The notes under the pieces: model-generated
The model's database searches: none
What the model was told of the DNA's origin: nothing
The model's input: only the letters and a program-made list of their open reading frames with translations
Shown here: positions 37,890-50,138 of the stretch, one piece after another
Layout: each line of letters starts with the position of its first letter
Position numbering within the stretch: the stretch's first letter is position 1
Translations under genes and position numbers: made by a program
Source: Mercenaria mercenaria
Lineage: Eukaryota > Mollusca > Bivalvia > Venerida > Veneridae
Assembly (NCBI RefSeq): GCF_021730395.1
Contig: NC_069378.1
Span: 42,855,001-42,919,000 of the forward strand
DNA: 64,000 nt
Direction of reading: 5' to 3'

Positions 37890-38573
37890 CTTACTTATCT
37901 GGTAATAATAAACGAGTGCACTAAGTTTTAAGATTATATCGCTTGTAGTATTCAAGAAAAGTCGACCTAGCAATAATTTCTGATTTTCTTTGTTTAAAAA
38001 GGGTCATACTCCTGACAATATGCAAGTGAGAGCTCTAGTCCTTTACGTTCATACACATCCACTGATGAGAAAAGATATTCCAAATTCCAAAGCTATCGCT
38101 CCCGTGGTACTCAAGAGAAGTGGACCTAAACAACACAAAATACATGTACCAAGAAATTCAAATTTTCTACGTACGAAACGCACCATGATTTTTTATGAAA
38201 TACATACAAGAGTAATGGTTCTCGGCCTACGTAATCACCCGGTGATGAGTCAAAGCTATGGTTCTTACATAATTCAAGAAAAGTGGACCTAAACATAAAA
38301 TTTAGAAAATGAATTTCAGTTTTCTAAGCATGAAAAGGACCATAATTCTGACAATGCATATATTATGTTGATGTTATGGTTCTTGACCTACAGAATCGTT
38401 TAATGATGATGAATTATTGTTCAAAGTTCCATAGCTATAGCTATTGAAGATCTCAAGAACAAATGAACTTATTTTCAACTTAAACAAAAATCTTAACCGA
38501 CGCCGACGACGACGATCAAGCGAAGACAATACCTCGTACATTTTAAAACAATATATCAGTCGAGCTAAAAACG
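37890..38573 (+). mobile_element. Second copy of the 180-bp-unit element
   Basis: Units with tctgattttctttg, aagggtcatactcctgacaa, agctatcgctcccgtggta and aagtggacctaaacat parallel those at 25484-26497. It ends in a cgacgccgacgacgacgatc module and gtcgagctaaaa, the counterpart of the right edge there. More diverged. A short open frame of 100 codons inside it is not a gene. Confidence 0.6.
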
Positions 38574-38789
38574 CTAAAAGCGAGAGTCACGTTATTGAAA
38601 TTTAATATAAAATCAGCAATTCTTTATTATTGCACAATTGCGTCGCTTCTGCGGCGGAAGGGGTGGCGACCTCCGCTCAATATGTTGGGAAGTAGTCCCA
38701 ATCCGTGACATGAAATGAAAGTGATAATTACGTCACGAGTTGGACTAATTGGGAAGCAACGGCAACTCTTGATCATATAATGGCCTTAC

Positions 38790-39265
38790 ACCCGGGTCAC
38801 TTTGTTGGAAAGTAAGAAGAACAATTTCCCAATGCAAAAGTGATGAGTTACACATTCTAACGACCCTTCCATTGCACAGTCCCTATTGTTTGAACTATGA
38901 ATCGGTCTACAATTCAACACTAGTTTTGGGACTAATGTCAACGCTTCAGAAATATAAGCTTTATTTTTGTCAGTTCTGTTGTCATGTAATAGAACACTTA
39001 TTGTGTGGCTCGTCGGTCAATAGTCATCGGTCCTTCGGACTATTAGCCTGCAAGCAACCCATTCAATAAGTGTGTACTCTGTACGTCGTCGGCTATGCAC
39101 AGGAACTCGTAATCGTTAATGCATTTTAATAAATCTAAATTAATTCGCCAGTTTTAACTTGATTTACATATTACACTCACAGCTGGTGAAAACTGAATGA
39201 TGCATTTGGAAAATTTAATGTCTAGATTGGAACAAGTCTTCCGCCACTTCCTGGATATTTTAAAA
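38790..39265 (+). repeat. Dispersed repeat related to 36155 and 61490
   Basis: Contains aatgcaaaagtgatgagtta and ccattgcacagtccctattg, then tctagattggaacaagtctt near the right end. These correspond in order to 61530-61600 and 62385-62410. Confidence 0.5.
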
Positions 39266-40666
39266 TTGTATCATAATGCATGATTTCAATTTATTTTCAG
39301 CGTCTAAGGCACAAGTACAAGTACACTCGTCATGAAATGGTCTAACAGCCTCTAGGTCAATCTCTCTAGATCTACTCAAAAAGTATTTGTGTTATACAAG
39401 GACGTAGCTCTTGGGAAGATCTTTTGTGGGGCTGGAGAATGAGAAAGTAGTTGATGCGTACATCAAATAAATGTTTTAATGTCAACGGGTGTAATCAAGT
39501 TTAAGCATTGGTAAATTATATATTTGCTAGTATTCTTAGATATGGTGCATTTTAATAATCAGCAGAGTTGTTGTAACTTCTTGTTATGCAAGGACGTAGC
39601 TGTGAGGAAGAGCTTTTGTAAGGCTTTATTGTGCTTTTGATTAGCTATGTTAAGTAACCCCATGTATTAAACATGACACAGTATCTTTTGTAGCACTGAC
39701 ATTGCTCTTTAAGTTAATTTCAGTTGAATGTGTATGGAATTGCCCAAGGGGTAAATTGTCGTGTTCTTTTATTTACGAGAAAAGAAGGATATCAACTTAT
39801 ACTAATTTTATGGAAATGTATTTATGCCTTTATCTGGACAATATTCAAGAACATCACACTGACATCTTTGACTGAAAACCAATGTCATAAAATATAATCG
39901 TTTGTTTGCTTTCGCTATCATTCTAACTGTATTAAATTGCTAGGAAGGATTTCAACATTTACATGACTTGACAATGGAGTTGAATCCTCAAAAAACCCAC
40001 AGAATCCACACATATGGATAGAATAAATCACAAAATGTATTTTGTTGACGTAATCATTTTTCAACAAAACTCCATACTTCTGTTGAAATGTCGCCTACTT
40101 TTAAAAGTCAAGAAGCCTTAGACTTCCTTGTTAAGAACAAATACATTATACGGATCGTTGTTGTTTCCAGTGGGCGTTCCATAGTTATCTAAGTTGCAGC
40201 TGTATGTGATAGATTGATCATAAATAAAGCAAATTACTTTTTCTTTCGTTTTCTTTTTCCAGCTGCTTCCTTCTGCTTACAGATGCGAATACAACACTTT
40301 ATCAAAATTTTAAAATATGCATGTTGTTTAACATTTCTTTTTAATTTCCAGATTCCAGATGTGCACATAGGAAAACGCTATAAATCTCTCACACGTAGGC
40401 GCTGCCAATCAATCGTTTATACTCGGGTTTCTACATCAACTGGCGCCTTGCATATGGTTATCTTCGTCTTTTACAAGTAACATTTTGACCATTGACTGCT
40501 GTGAATGACCTATTTTGGTGTTTGTAAAATCACTTATACCGCGTGACATGCATAAATTTGTTATCATTTTAAAGTTTGGTGCTTCAAAATACTCAACACT
40601 GGAAATTGGATGCGTTTGTATAAAGAAAATAAACAGATATATTCCCTTATTAGTAAACATTCATAT

Positions 40667-40879
40667 TTAACCCTTAGCCTGCTGGCGGCATATGATTCTG
40701 CCTTTGCAACCAGTGCAGACCAAGATCAGCCTGCACATCCGTGCAGTCTGATCATGGTCTGCACTGTTAGCTATTCAGTCAGTAAATTTTCAGTGAAAAC
40801 CCCTTTGAATGATAAGTGGTACTGTCCAAATTGAAAGATTGACCAGTCCATTATAGAAATATAGCAGGGTAAGGGTTAA
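40667..40879 (+). mobile_element. TTAA-ended MITE, family B, copy 2
   Basis: Terminal inverted repeats ttaacccttagcctgct and agcagggtaagggttaa bound 213 bp. A central hairpin pairs agatcagcctgcacatcc with gtgcagtctgatcatgg. The core is clearly homologous to each arm of family A MITEs. The TTAA ends suggest a piggyBac-type target. A 74-codon frame across it is spurious. Confidence 0.85.
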
Positions 40880-41374
40880 AAGGCTCATAATGCCTTTGTT
40901 TCAAATGTGGCTGCCACCATTTTCGTTATCAACATAAAATATGTTTCTTTCTTGTTAAATCTTATATGTATGATAATTGTTTTCTATAATATTTGAATTG
41001 AATCTGCGGGTTTTGTCAGTGATTTCCTCACTTTGTTGGTCTAACTGTACAGTCCCATGTGCAGTATGAAAAGTAATGCTTTTCTAACCATAATTATAAT
41101 TTTGAATAACATCTATTTGGACAGCTGTTTTATCAGTTTTTAACATAAATTTAAAGCCTTATGGGACTTAAATATTGAAATAATATTGTTGCGCGACAGT
41201 TTGATAAATTTTAATGGAGACCTTTTTTTTGTGAATAAACGCAAAAGCCTCGTTTCAGTTTAATACGTTCTTTTTTTCTCTGCAGGACGTCTTAGACACC
41301 TAGTATGTTATCATGTCATTACACGAATACACGTATACAAGTTTTAATCAACCGAATTTACTGTACTTGATAAG

Positions 41375-44300
41375 ATGACAGATTTGAAGGAATTGTGTCC
41401 ATATTCATCATTTTGTGGACAAGGTGCTTCATTGGAATTTCCTTATTCTGACAAATACAAACCGTGTTGTCACTCGTACCTGTAGTTTACGAATAGATTG
41501 GTGTTTCACACAATTAGGCGGCGAAAATAGAAAAGGAGAAAACAATATGATTTGCAGGCATTCATTTGAAAAATAAACTTTAACACTCCCATGAAGTGTT
41601 AGAATAATTTTAGAAAATTCACCCCATTACAGGATTGATCAATAAATGCGATAGATCTGATGTAATGGCACAGTCGTCTGGTATGATATGCGGATAAAAC
41701 TCTTATGACTATTCGTCGTTTTGTGACCAAAATGCTTCTTCGGAATGTCAGTCGTGCTTTTGTAACACTGACTGTAGTTTACGTGGAGAATGTTGTTTTA
41801 TGCAGTCAGGCGAATATAGAAAAGGAGAAACAATATGATTTGCAGGCATTCATTTGCAAAAGAAACTTTGCAATTCCAAGAAAGTATTAGCAATATTTTA
41901 AATAATTCTCCTCATTACAGAATGATTCACGAATACGACAGTTCTGCGTTAGTGGCATAAGCGTCTGAACACAACTCTTCTGACTTCCATCCGATGATTT
42001 CTGCTACCAAAGAATATAGTTACATTTATAAATGCTTATTGTGCCATTACTGTTTCAGATGCCATGCCATGGCGTAGAGCAATAGTATGTCCTCAAGAGG
42101 CATGGCGTAGAGCAATAGTATGTCCTCAAGAGGCACGGCGTAGAGCAATAGTATGTCCTCAAGAGGCATGGCGTAGAGCAATAGTATCTCCTCAAGAGGC
42201 ATGGCGTAGAGCAATAGTATGTCCCCAAGAGGCATTGCGTAGAGCAATAGTATGTCCCCAAGAGGCATGGCGTAGAGCAATACTATGTCCTCAATAGGTA
42301 CGGCGTAGAGCAATAGTATGTCCCCAAGAGGCACGGCGTAGAGCAATAGTATGTCCCCAAGAGGCATGGCGTAGAGCAATGCAATAGTATGTCCTCAAGA
42401 GGCACGGCGTAGAGAAATAGTATGTCCCCAAGAGGCACGGCGTAGAGCAATAGTATGTCCCCAAGAGGCATTGCGTAGAGCAATAGTATATCCTCAAGAG
42501 GCATGGCGTAGAGCAATAGTACGCCTCAAGAGGCACGGCGTAGAGCAATAGTATGTCCCCAAGAGGCACGGCGTAGAGCAATAGTATGTCCCCAAGAGGC
42601 ACGGCGTAGAGCAATACTATGTCCCCAAGAGGCACGGCGTAGAGCAATGCAATAGTATGTCCTCAAGAGGCACGGCGTAGAGCAATAGTATGTCTCCAAG
42701 AGGCACTGCGTAGAGCAATAGTATGTCCTCAAGAGGCACGGCGTAGAGCAATAGTATGTCCCCAAGAGGCATGACGTAGAGCAATAGTATGTCCCCAAGA
42801 GGAATGGTGTAGAGCAATAGTATGTCCTCAAGAGGCACGGCGTAGAGCAATAGTATGTCCCCAAGAGGCATGACGTAGAGCAATAGTATGTCCCCAAGAG
42901 GCACGGCGTAGAGCAATAGTAGAGCAATAGTATGTCCCCAAGAGGCATTGCGTAGAGCAATAGTATGTCCCCAAGAGGCATAGCGTAGAGCAATAGTATG
43001 TCCTCAAGAGGCACAGCGTAGAGCAATAGTATGTCCCCAAGAGGCATTGCGTAGAGCAATAGTATGTCCTCAAGAGGCACGGCGTAGAGCAATAGTATGT
43101 CTCCAAGAGGCACAGCGTAGAGCAATAGTATGTCCTCAAGAGGCACGGCGTAGAGCAATAGTATGTCCCCAAGAGGCATAGTGTAGAGCAATAGTATGTC
43201 CTCAAGAGGCACAGCGTAGAGCAATAGTATGTCCCCAAGAGGCACTGCGTAGAGCAATAGTATGTCCTCAAGAGGCACGGCGTAGAGCAATAGTATGTCT
43301 CCAAGAGGCACAGCGTAGAGCAATAGTATGTCCCCAAGAGGCATTGCGTAGAGCAATAGTATGTCCTCAAGAGGCACAGCGTAGAGCAATAGTATGTCCC
43401 CAAGAGGCATTGCGTAGAGCAATAGTATGTCCCCAAGAGGCACGGCGTAGAGCAATAGTATGTCTCCAAGAGGCACAGCGTAGAGCAATAGTATGTCCCC
43501 AAGAGGCATTGCGTAGAGCAATAGTATGTCCCCAAGAGGCATGGCGTAGAGCAATAGTATGTCCCCAAGAGGCATGACGTAGAGCAATAGTATGTCCCCA
43601 AGAGGCACGGCGTAGAGCAATAGTATGTCTCCAAGAGGCACTGCGTAGAGCAATAGTATGTCCTCAAGAGGCACGGCGTAGAGCAATAGTATGTCCCCAA
43701 GAGGCATGACGTAGAGCAATAGTATGTCCCCAAGAGGCATGGTGTAGAGCAATAGTATGTCCTCAAGAGGCACGGCGTAGAGCAATAGTATGTCCCCAAG
43801 AGGCATGACGTAGAGCAATAGTATGTCCCCAAGAGGCACGGCGTAGAGCAATAGTATGTCTCCAAGAGGCACGGCGTAGAGCAATAGTATGTCTCCAAGA
43901 GGCACAGCGTAGAGCAATAGTATGTCCCCAAGAGGCATTGCGTAGAGGAATAGTATGTCCTCAAGAGGCATTGCGTAGAGCAATAGTATGTCCCCAAGAG
44001 GCATTGCGTAGAGCAATAGTATGTCCCCAAGAGGCATAGCGTAGAGCAATAGTATGTCCTCAAGAGGCACAGCGTAGAGCAATAGTATGTCCCCAAGAGG
44101 CATTGCGTAGAGCAATAGTATGTCCTCAAGAGGCACGGCGTAGAGCAATAGTATGTCTCCAAGAGGCACAGCGTAGAGCAATAGTATGTCCTCAAGAGGC
44201 ATGGCGTAGAGCAATAGTATGTCCCCAAGAGGCATAGCGTAGAGCAATAGTATGTCCTCAAGAGGCACAGCGTAGAGCAATAGTATGTCCCCAAGAGGCA

Positions 44301-46260
44301 TTGCGTAGAGCAATAGTATGTCCTCAAGAGGCACGGCGTAGAGCAATAGTATGTCTCCAAGAGGCACAGCGTAGAGCAATAGTATGTCCCCAAGAGGCAT
44401 TGCGTAGAGCAATAGTATGTCCTCAAGAGGCACAGCGTAGGGCAATAGTATGTCCCCAAGAGGCATTGCGTAGAGCAATAGTATGTCCTCAAGAGGCACG
44501 GCGTAGAGCAATAGTATGTCTCCAAGAGGCACAGCGTAGAGCAATAGTATGTCCCCAAGAGGCATTGCGTAGAGCAATAGTATGTCCTCAAGAGGCATGG
44601 CGTAGAGCAATAGTATGTCCCCTAGAGGCACGGCGTAGAGCAATAGTATGTCCTCAAGAGGCATTGCGTAGAGCAATAGTATGTCCTCAAGAGGCATGGC
44701 GTAGAGCAATAGTATGTCCCCAAGAGGCATGGCGTAGAGCAATAGTATGTCCCCAAGAGGCACAGCGTAGAGCAATAGTATGTCCCCTAGAGGCACAGCG
44801 TAGAGCAATAGTATGTCCCCTAGAGGCACAGCGTAGAGCAATAGTATGTCCTCAAGAGGCATGGTGTAGAGCAATAGTATGTCCTCAAGAGGCATGGCGT
44901 AGAGCAATAGTATGTCCCCTAGAGGCACAGCGTAGAGCAATAGTATGTCCCCTAGAGGCACAGCGTAGAGCAATAGTATGTCCTCAAGAGGCATGGTGTA
45001 GAGCAATAGTATGTCCTCAAGAGGCACAGCGTAGAGCAATAGTATGTCCCCTAGAGGCACAGCGTAGAGCAATAGTATGTCCTCAAGAGGCACAGCGTAG
45101 AGCAATAGTATGTCCCCTAGAGGCACAGCGTAGAGCAATAGTATGTCCCCTAGAGGCACAGCGTAGAGCAATAGTATGTCCTCAAGAGGCATGGTGTAGA
45201 GCAATAGTATGTCCCCTAGAGGCACAGCGTAGAGCAATAGTATGTCCCCTAGAGGCACAGCGTAGAGCAATAGTATGTCCTCAAGAGGCACAGCGTAGAG
45301 CAATAGTATGTCCCCAAGAGGCACAGCGTAGAGCAATAGTATGTCCCCTAGAGGTACATCGTAGAGCAATAGTATGTCCTCAAGAGGCACAGCGTAGAGC
45401 AATAGTATGTCCCCTAAAGGCACAGCGTAGAGCAATAGTATGTCCCCTAGAGGCACAGCGTAGAGCAATAGTATGTCCTCAAGAGGCATGGTGTAGAGCA
45501 GTAGTATGTCCCCTAGAGGCACAGCGTAGAGCAATAGTATGTCCTCAAGAGGCATTGCAAAGAGCAATAGTATGTCCTCAAGAGGCACAGCGTAGAGCAA
45601 TAGTATGTCCTCAAGAGGCACAGCGTAGAGCAATAGTATGTCCTCAAGAGGCACGGCGTAGAGCAATAGTATGTCCTCAAGAGGCACAGCGTAGAGCAAT
45701 AGTATGTCTTCAAGAGGCATGGTGTAAAGCAATAGTATGTCCCCTAGAGGCACAGCGTAGAGCAATAGTATGTCCCCAAGAGGCATGGTGTAGAGCAATA
45801 GTATGTCCCCTAGAGGCACAGCGTAGAGCAATAGTATGTCCTCAAGAGGCATGGTGTAGAGCAATAGTATGTCCCCTAGAGGCACAGCGTAGAGCAATAG
45901 TATGTCCTCAAGAGGCATGGTGTAAAGCAATAGTATGTCCTCAAGAGGCATGGTGTAGAGCAATAGTATGTCCTCAAGAGGCACAGCGTAGAGCAATAGT
46001 ATGTCCTCAAGAGGCATGGTGTAGAGCAATAGTATGTCCCCTAGAGGCATAACATTCACTCTAATTTTGATAGTGTATAAATCTCTAATGATTACACCGG
46101 ATATCTCCTTTACAACATTCCATCATCCGAAATGAATTTAGACACAGTGTCTTGCTATCCCCATGTGATAAGGCAGTGTAACGCTACTCGTAAAATGAAA
46201 ACACCTGACCCATTTGGGAATATTGTGAACTTTTCATTAACCATTCAAACCCTATGGTTT
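41375..46260 (+). pseudogene. Broken receptor ectodomain paralogue, split by a minisatellite
   Basis: A host-gene relic related to the gene at 53318-55802. The start reads M-T-D-L-K-E-L-C-P-Y-S-S-F-C-G-Q (41375 onward), against MSDLKELCPYSSFCGQ in the open gene, and soon hits a stop after CCHSYL. A second, tandemly duplicated version of the N-terminal cysteine segment follows at about 41700-41945, with the SMB-like spacing better kept but frame changes. The frame reaches DAMPWRRAIVCPQEA at about 42060 and enters the 33-bp array (42070-46049). Downstream, 46050-46260 still aligns with the open gene (NDYTGYLLYNIPSSE, then the CYPHVIRQCNAT segment). Multiple stops and frameshifts rule out a product of the normal kind. 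Confidence 0.85.
42070..46049 (+). repeat. 33-bp coding-derived minisatellite, about 120 copies
   Basis: The unit is tggcgtagagcaatagtatg followed by tcctcaagaggca, 33 bp, and in plus frame it encodes W/R/Q/L-RRAIVCPQEA. The array spans 3980 bp with few length irregularities: partial units near 42380, 42520, 42650 and 42915. The same 33 bp exists as one copy in the open gene (codons 178-188, 55271-55239) and in the right-hand pseudogene (59464-59496). The unit has no stop and a length divisible by three, so long open frames arise on both strands. The largest is 1177 codons on the minus strand (about 42526-46059) and is an artefact. Variants cctcaag, ccccaag, ctccaag and cccctag form a higher-order pattern. 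Confidence 0.97.
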
Positions 46261-46543
46261 CAAAGAGCCTGTGCAAATGTTTTGTAAACGTATCTTATTA
46301 TTTTGTTCGAAACGTGTTACTGAATATTGCTGGAATTGTTGATGTTTTGGAAAAAGAGCATTTTTTTGCCATATTTATGTCACATAGGAATGTTTGTAGT
46401 AGGTCCAGCTTCTTCCACAGAATTCCTGGTCATTTTCTGATACTGGTCGACAACTGTAGGTGCTGTTTGTTACATGTATGGTTATTTTCATTATTTTTAT
46501 TCATCTTTAATTTGTGCGTATGGGTTTGAGGAAACTGCGAATT

Positions 46544-46740
46544 AGAGCCCTTATTCGACAACATGTGGAGTACGACACTGCTAATTAAAGCCTTTAATCA
46601 CCAACAATTCGAGCTAGTTAGAATCCTTATTTACCAAACTTTTGAGTATGACACTGTTAATTAGAGCCCTCATTCACCTATATTTTTAGTATGACACTGT
46701 TAATAAGAGCCCTTTTTTCACCAAACGCTGCTAATTAAAA
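46544..46740 (+). repeat. Short tandem repeat, about 63-bp unit, three copies
   Basis: Units share attagagcccttattc, accaacatt-like and gtatgacactgttaatt. It lies just 3' of the left pseudogene block. Confidence 0.75.
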
Positions 46741-46976
46741 TGTATAAAGAAAATCACAGTCTCGAAGAAAGACTTAAACATGTAAAGAAGCACGCTTGTG
46801 TAAGTATTTAGATGTTCAATTTGTGAAACAATATTATAAAGAAACTGTAATTTCAAGAGAAAAATCTTTAGGCGATACCGGTAGTATCTTGTTGTAACTT
46901 ACTGTAATTATTATTTCGCAGAAAAAATATAATCACAAGCATCTCATATGTAGCATTATTATTTCAAAAATACATT

Positions 46977-47213
46977 TGAGCCGTGTCATGAGAAAACCAA
47001 CATAATGGGTTTGCGACCAGCATGGATCCAGACCAGCCTGCGCATCCACGCAGTCTGGTCAGGATCCATGCTGTTCGCTTTTAACGCCTATTGGAATTAG
47101 AGAAACTGTTAGCGAACAGCATGGATCCTGACCAGACTGCGCGGATGCGCAGGCTGGTCTGGATCCATGCTTGTCGCAAACCCACTATGTTGGTTTTTTC
47201 ATGGTACGGCTCA
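46977..47213. mobile_element. Palindromic MITE, family A, copy 4
   Basis: Near-perfect palindrome. The loop is in the opposite orientation from the other four copies (ctattggaattagagaaact). Flanks are att and ttt, with no clear target duplication. Confidence 0.85.
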
Positions 47214-47866
47214 TTTGTAGACAGATTAAAGCGTCAAAATCATTTGTAAAATGTATTACGAAAATAAAACGCTCTACCGTAAATATAAGAAATGCGTAAT
47301 ATTTTGAAAAAAAAATACATATGTGTATTAAAGACCCAATCAAAATTTATGTATTATATTGTGTTTCCACCAATTATCGACTTATTTTCTTACATTGGAT
47401 TTTTGTTAAAACTTTCCTGTTTCTCCGATTTATTTCTTTATTGAAAAAGATATTACAGACAATGGATCATTTTTTTTAGATTTAAAGACATAAACTATCT
47501 TAGTGTTGCCGATAAGCGAGTGATGGTTGTATATATGTTTACAATTTGCATGCCCTCTAGTTATAAGATACTGCATCTGAATTTGAGAAGAAAATCTTAA
47601 TGTAACTGTCTTGCACTCTTGCACGGATGTCGCTGCAATTCACACAGCAATCAGGGGTGTCAAGACTGTGCGATATAAGTTTTGGTACATTTTAAACATA
47701 TGAGTTGCTATTTGCATCTGGTTGCATTTTAAGCGATGAAGAGGATTTTGGTTGGTTTTTATAACTTTGTTAATCATACTATTAAGAGTTTTGGTTACTT
47801 TCCTACATGTTTATGATCATTTGAAATTATATATTTCATAGACTATAGACCTTGTTAATTCATATA

Positions 47867-48132
47867 GCCCGCCCGCTAAGCTCGATAGGGAAAGCGTAGA
47901 TTTACGGATCGCGGGGTCGTGAGCGAGGCGTATGTTCTCGGTGCTTACTTGATAAAAGACATTGTGTGCATGAAATCATTGGTCCTCCACCTCATGTGAG
48001 GAAGTTGGCAGTTACTTGCGGAGAACATGTACATACTACTGTACATACCAGTGACACAGGTTAGGTAACCTACCCACCGTTACATAACTGAAATGCCGTT
48101 TTTGCATTAAACCTAAAACAAACAAACATACA
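47867..48132 (+). repeat. tRNA-headed SINE, nearly full length
   Basis: A tRNA-like head (gcccgcccgctaagctcgat and cggatcgcggggtcgtgagc) is followed by the body acattgtgtgcatgaaatc, cctccacctcatgtgaggaa and cggagaac, ending in an aaacaaacaaac tail. This is the widespread bivalve SINE layout of tRNA head, conserved body and CAAA tail. The B box is damaged, so the copy is not recent. Confidence 0.8.
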
Positions 48133-48208
48133 AAATCTGAATTTAAAATTGTTCAGAAATGGTAGAATACAGTATATATACACAGGTTATTTGTAATTGG
48201 TATCCTAA

Positions 48209-48445
48209 CACGGACGCAATTATAGGTCATATGACGGCTTTCCAGCCAGTGTTGGGGGATGGTGGACACTATGTACTCCTGTGGGCAGTTTTTAGGCCCA
48301 AGCGGGTACCCGGGTAGAACCAGCGACCTTCCGTAAGCCAGCCTGACAACGTCCTCACATGAAAAAGCAAGATTTCTAACCCACAGCGAGGACGGACAAG
48401 CGATTGGATGTCAGCGATCTAAGCACTTGGCTACGAAGGACCCGA
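48209..48445 (-). repeat. SINE-like repeat, reverse orientation
   Basis: The left part is the inverse of the tail module attgtgtcggtgcgac / gccatatgacctataatt seen at 57160-57200 and 61700-61740. The right part (aagcacttggctacgaagga) resembles an inverted tRNA-like A box. The middle (cagcgaccttccgtaagcca) recurs inverted at 61640. Confidence 0.55.
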
Positions 48446-48848
48446 ATACATAGTTTGTCATGGTATAACACATTCTCTACTCCCCAAGAGCTGGTTCACA
48501 GTGAAATTGTGCTTCTTTTCAAAACCGTTTTATGATGATTTCTAAATATAATTGTGTCGAAGAAATAATTTATACAATGCATGTTCATTGGACTATAATG
48601 TATTTAAAATAGGATGATGGAAGGCAAGAAACAATATAAAACGATCTACAGCGGTACCTGAGATAATATAATCCAGCGGTCGATTGATCTCGAAAGACAA
48701 ACAAACGGCGTAAAGACTTGGTTCTATTAACCGCGTCTAAAATATGGCGACGAAGATAAAGAATATAATGCAAGGTGCTACTAATCAACACTGCAGAGAT
48801 CAATATCGAAAGGTACATTTCTTGTGATTGTATAATAGGGTAATTATT

Positions 48849-48952
48849 GTAGTAGCTTGATCTTTGATGCTATATTCAGCTCGTGTGGATTTTGCGCCAG
48901 CAGGCAAAGTCCACTCGAGCCGAATACAAAATCCCAGATCCAGCTACTGTTT
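48849..48952. mobile_element. Short palindromic element
   Basis: Arms gtagcttgatct with tcagctcgtgtggattttg pair with caaagtccactcgagccga and agatccagctac around a cgccagcagg loop. About 104 bp. Confidence 0.6.
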
Positions 48953-49308
48953 TAATGACCCTTTTATTATATATATCCATCATTTTTTTTTGTTATCGAA
49001 CAAAATCAGTTTATCGATGTTAAAATAAAACTGAGTGTAGATTTTGTGTGCAATATTTATAGAACTGTGTCAGGTCATGCGTATTAAATGAAATTAGTCC
49101 GGCAACATGCAATACAAAAGGTACAGCATGGATTTTTATGATCCCCGAATGGCGAGCATATAGTTGCTGCTTTGTCCGTAAAGTTTTAGCATCTAAATAG
49201 CACATTTTCATCTGATGGCTTAACCATAACTATGTTTGGAGTCAGGGGCAACTGAAATATCAGAAAAGAAACGACCTGCTGGAGTTACTTCCACCGTTAA
49301 TGAAGTGA

Positions 49309-49326
49309 TATATATATATATATATA
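49309..49326. repeat. TA dinucleotide microsatellite
   Basis: About nine TA repeats. Confidence 0.85.
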
Positions 49327-49739
49327 GTAGAGAGAATTAATTAATACGAACTAAATCACCACCACAATATACCAGACCAATTACGGCAAAGCGCCTAGCA
49401 GTACAAACGAACACGTATATGCCACAGCAAGTCCACTAACCCAATAAGTTTAGTTTCGATACTGCTTTATATACGAGCCCAAATTGTACTACACATTCGT
49501 ACTGGTTCAACATTTGCATATATATACTCAAATCTCTGTTTTCATGTCTCACAAATCAGTAGTTACTTTTTAGTCTTTATAACTGATTGGGACCAGAGAA
49601 GCTATATTTTCTCTCTCTGAAAGTTAACTGGATCTCGAGGATACATTGAATATATATAGATAATTTGCGTTAAGGGATATAATTATATTCAGAACAGTTG
49701 ACTTTCCCATACGTGAGATCCGCTAGGATACAAGTTCGC

Positions 49740-49744
<5 letters not shown>

Positions 49745-49772
<28 letters not shown>
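49745..49772. repeat. TA dinucleotide microsatellite
   Basis: About 13 TA repeats. Confidence 0.85.
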
Positions 49773-49912
49773 GCGATGGGAATCAGTCTAACAGGAAATG
49801 TTGTAAAACGTTTTCGGACAAAACGTATCTAGACTTTTCCAGAAAATTTTGCAAGAAGATGATGTTTAATCATGAGTGCGAATCTAATCATGCATCCGTT
49901 AACAGACGTTAA

Positions 49913-50105
49913 ACTAAAGCATTCAATTTCATAACTCCCGAGCAATATTGATCCCAAAGTCTCCTAACGTAGCCCCTGTGGACTCTGGTACATGGGGAGT
50001 AATGAAAAGGTGACGGTAGATTGGTACTCTAAAGATCATGAAAGGGCTTTAAATTGAACTCGATCAAAAAAAAAAAGCAACAACAAAAAACAAAAAAAAA
50101 AACAA

Positions 50106-50138
<33 letters not shown>

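Larger units (their letters stand above)
34445..41270. other. Gene-free stretch upstream of Frizzled
   Basis: No exon was recognised. The Frizzled promoter and 5' untranslated region should lie just above 34444 but show no clear TATA or initiator. The rest holds the SINE at 35218, dispersed repeats at 36155 and 38790, tandem repeats at 37115-38573 and a family B MITE at 40667. Confidence 0.4.

Noticed and set aside
40214-40480. Open frame of 88 codons with a ttttccag acceptor-like site upstream
   Set aside because: No recognisable domain, no partner exon and no conserved wording; chance is likelier.
42070-46049. CRISPR-like array
   Set aside because: Units are directly adjacent with no unique spacers, the setting is an animal nuclear genome, and the unit is derived from an exon.
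42526-46059. Minus-strand open frame of 1177 codons, with other long frames on both strands across the same region
   Set aside because: A 33-bp unit without stops keeps several frames open automatically. The source gene reads the plus frame, and the left pseudogene has stops on either side of the array. No protein family fits the repeated MPLEDILLLYA wording.
48585-48818. Minus-strand open frame with a hydrophobic start, considered as a seven-helix remnant
   Set aside because: Only one hydrophobic stretch, no GPCR motif, and more than 4 kb from the receptor gene.
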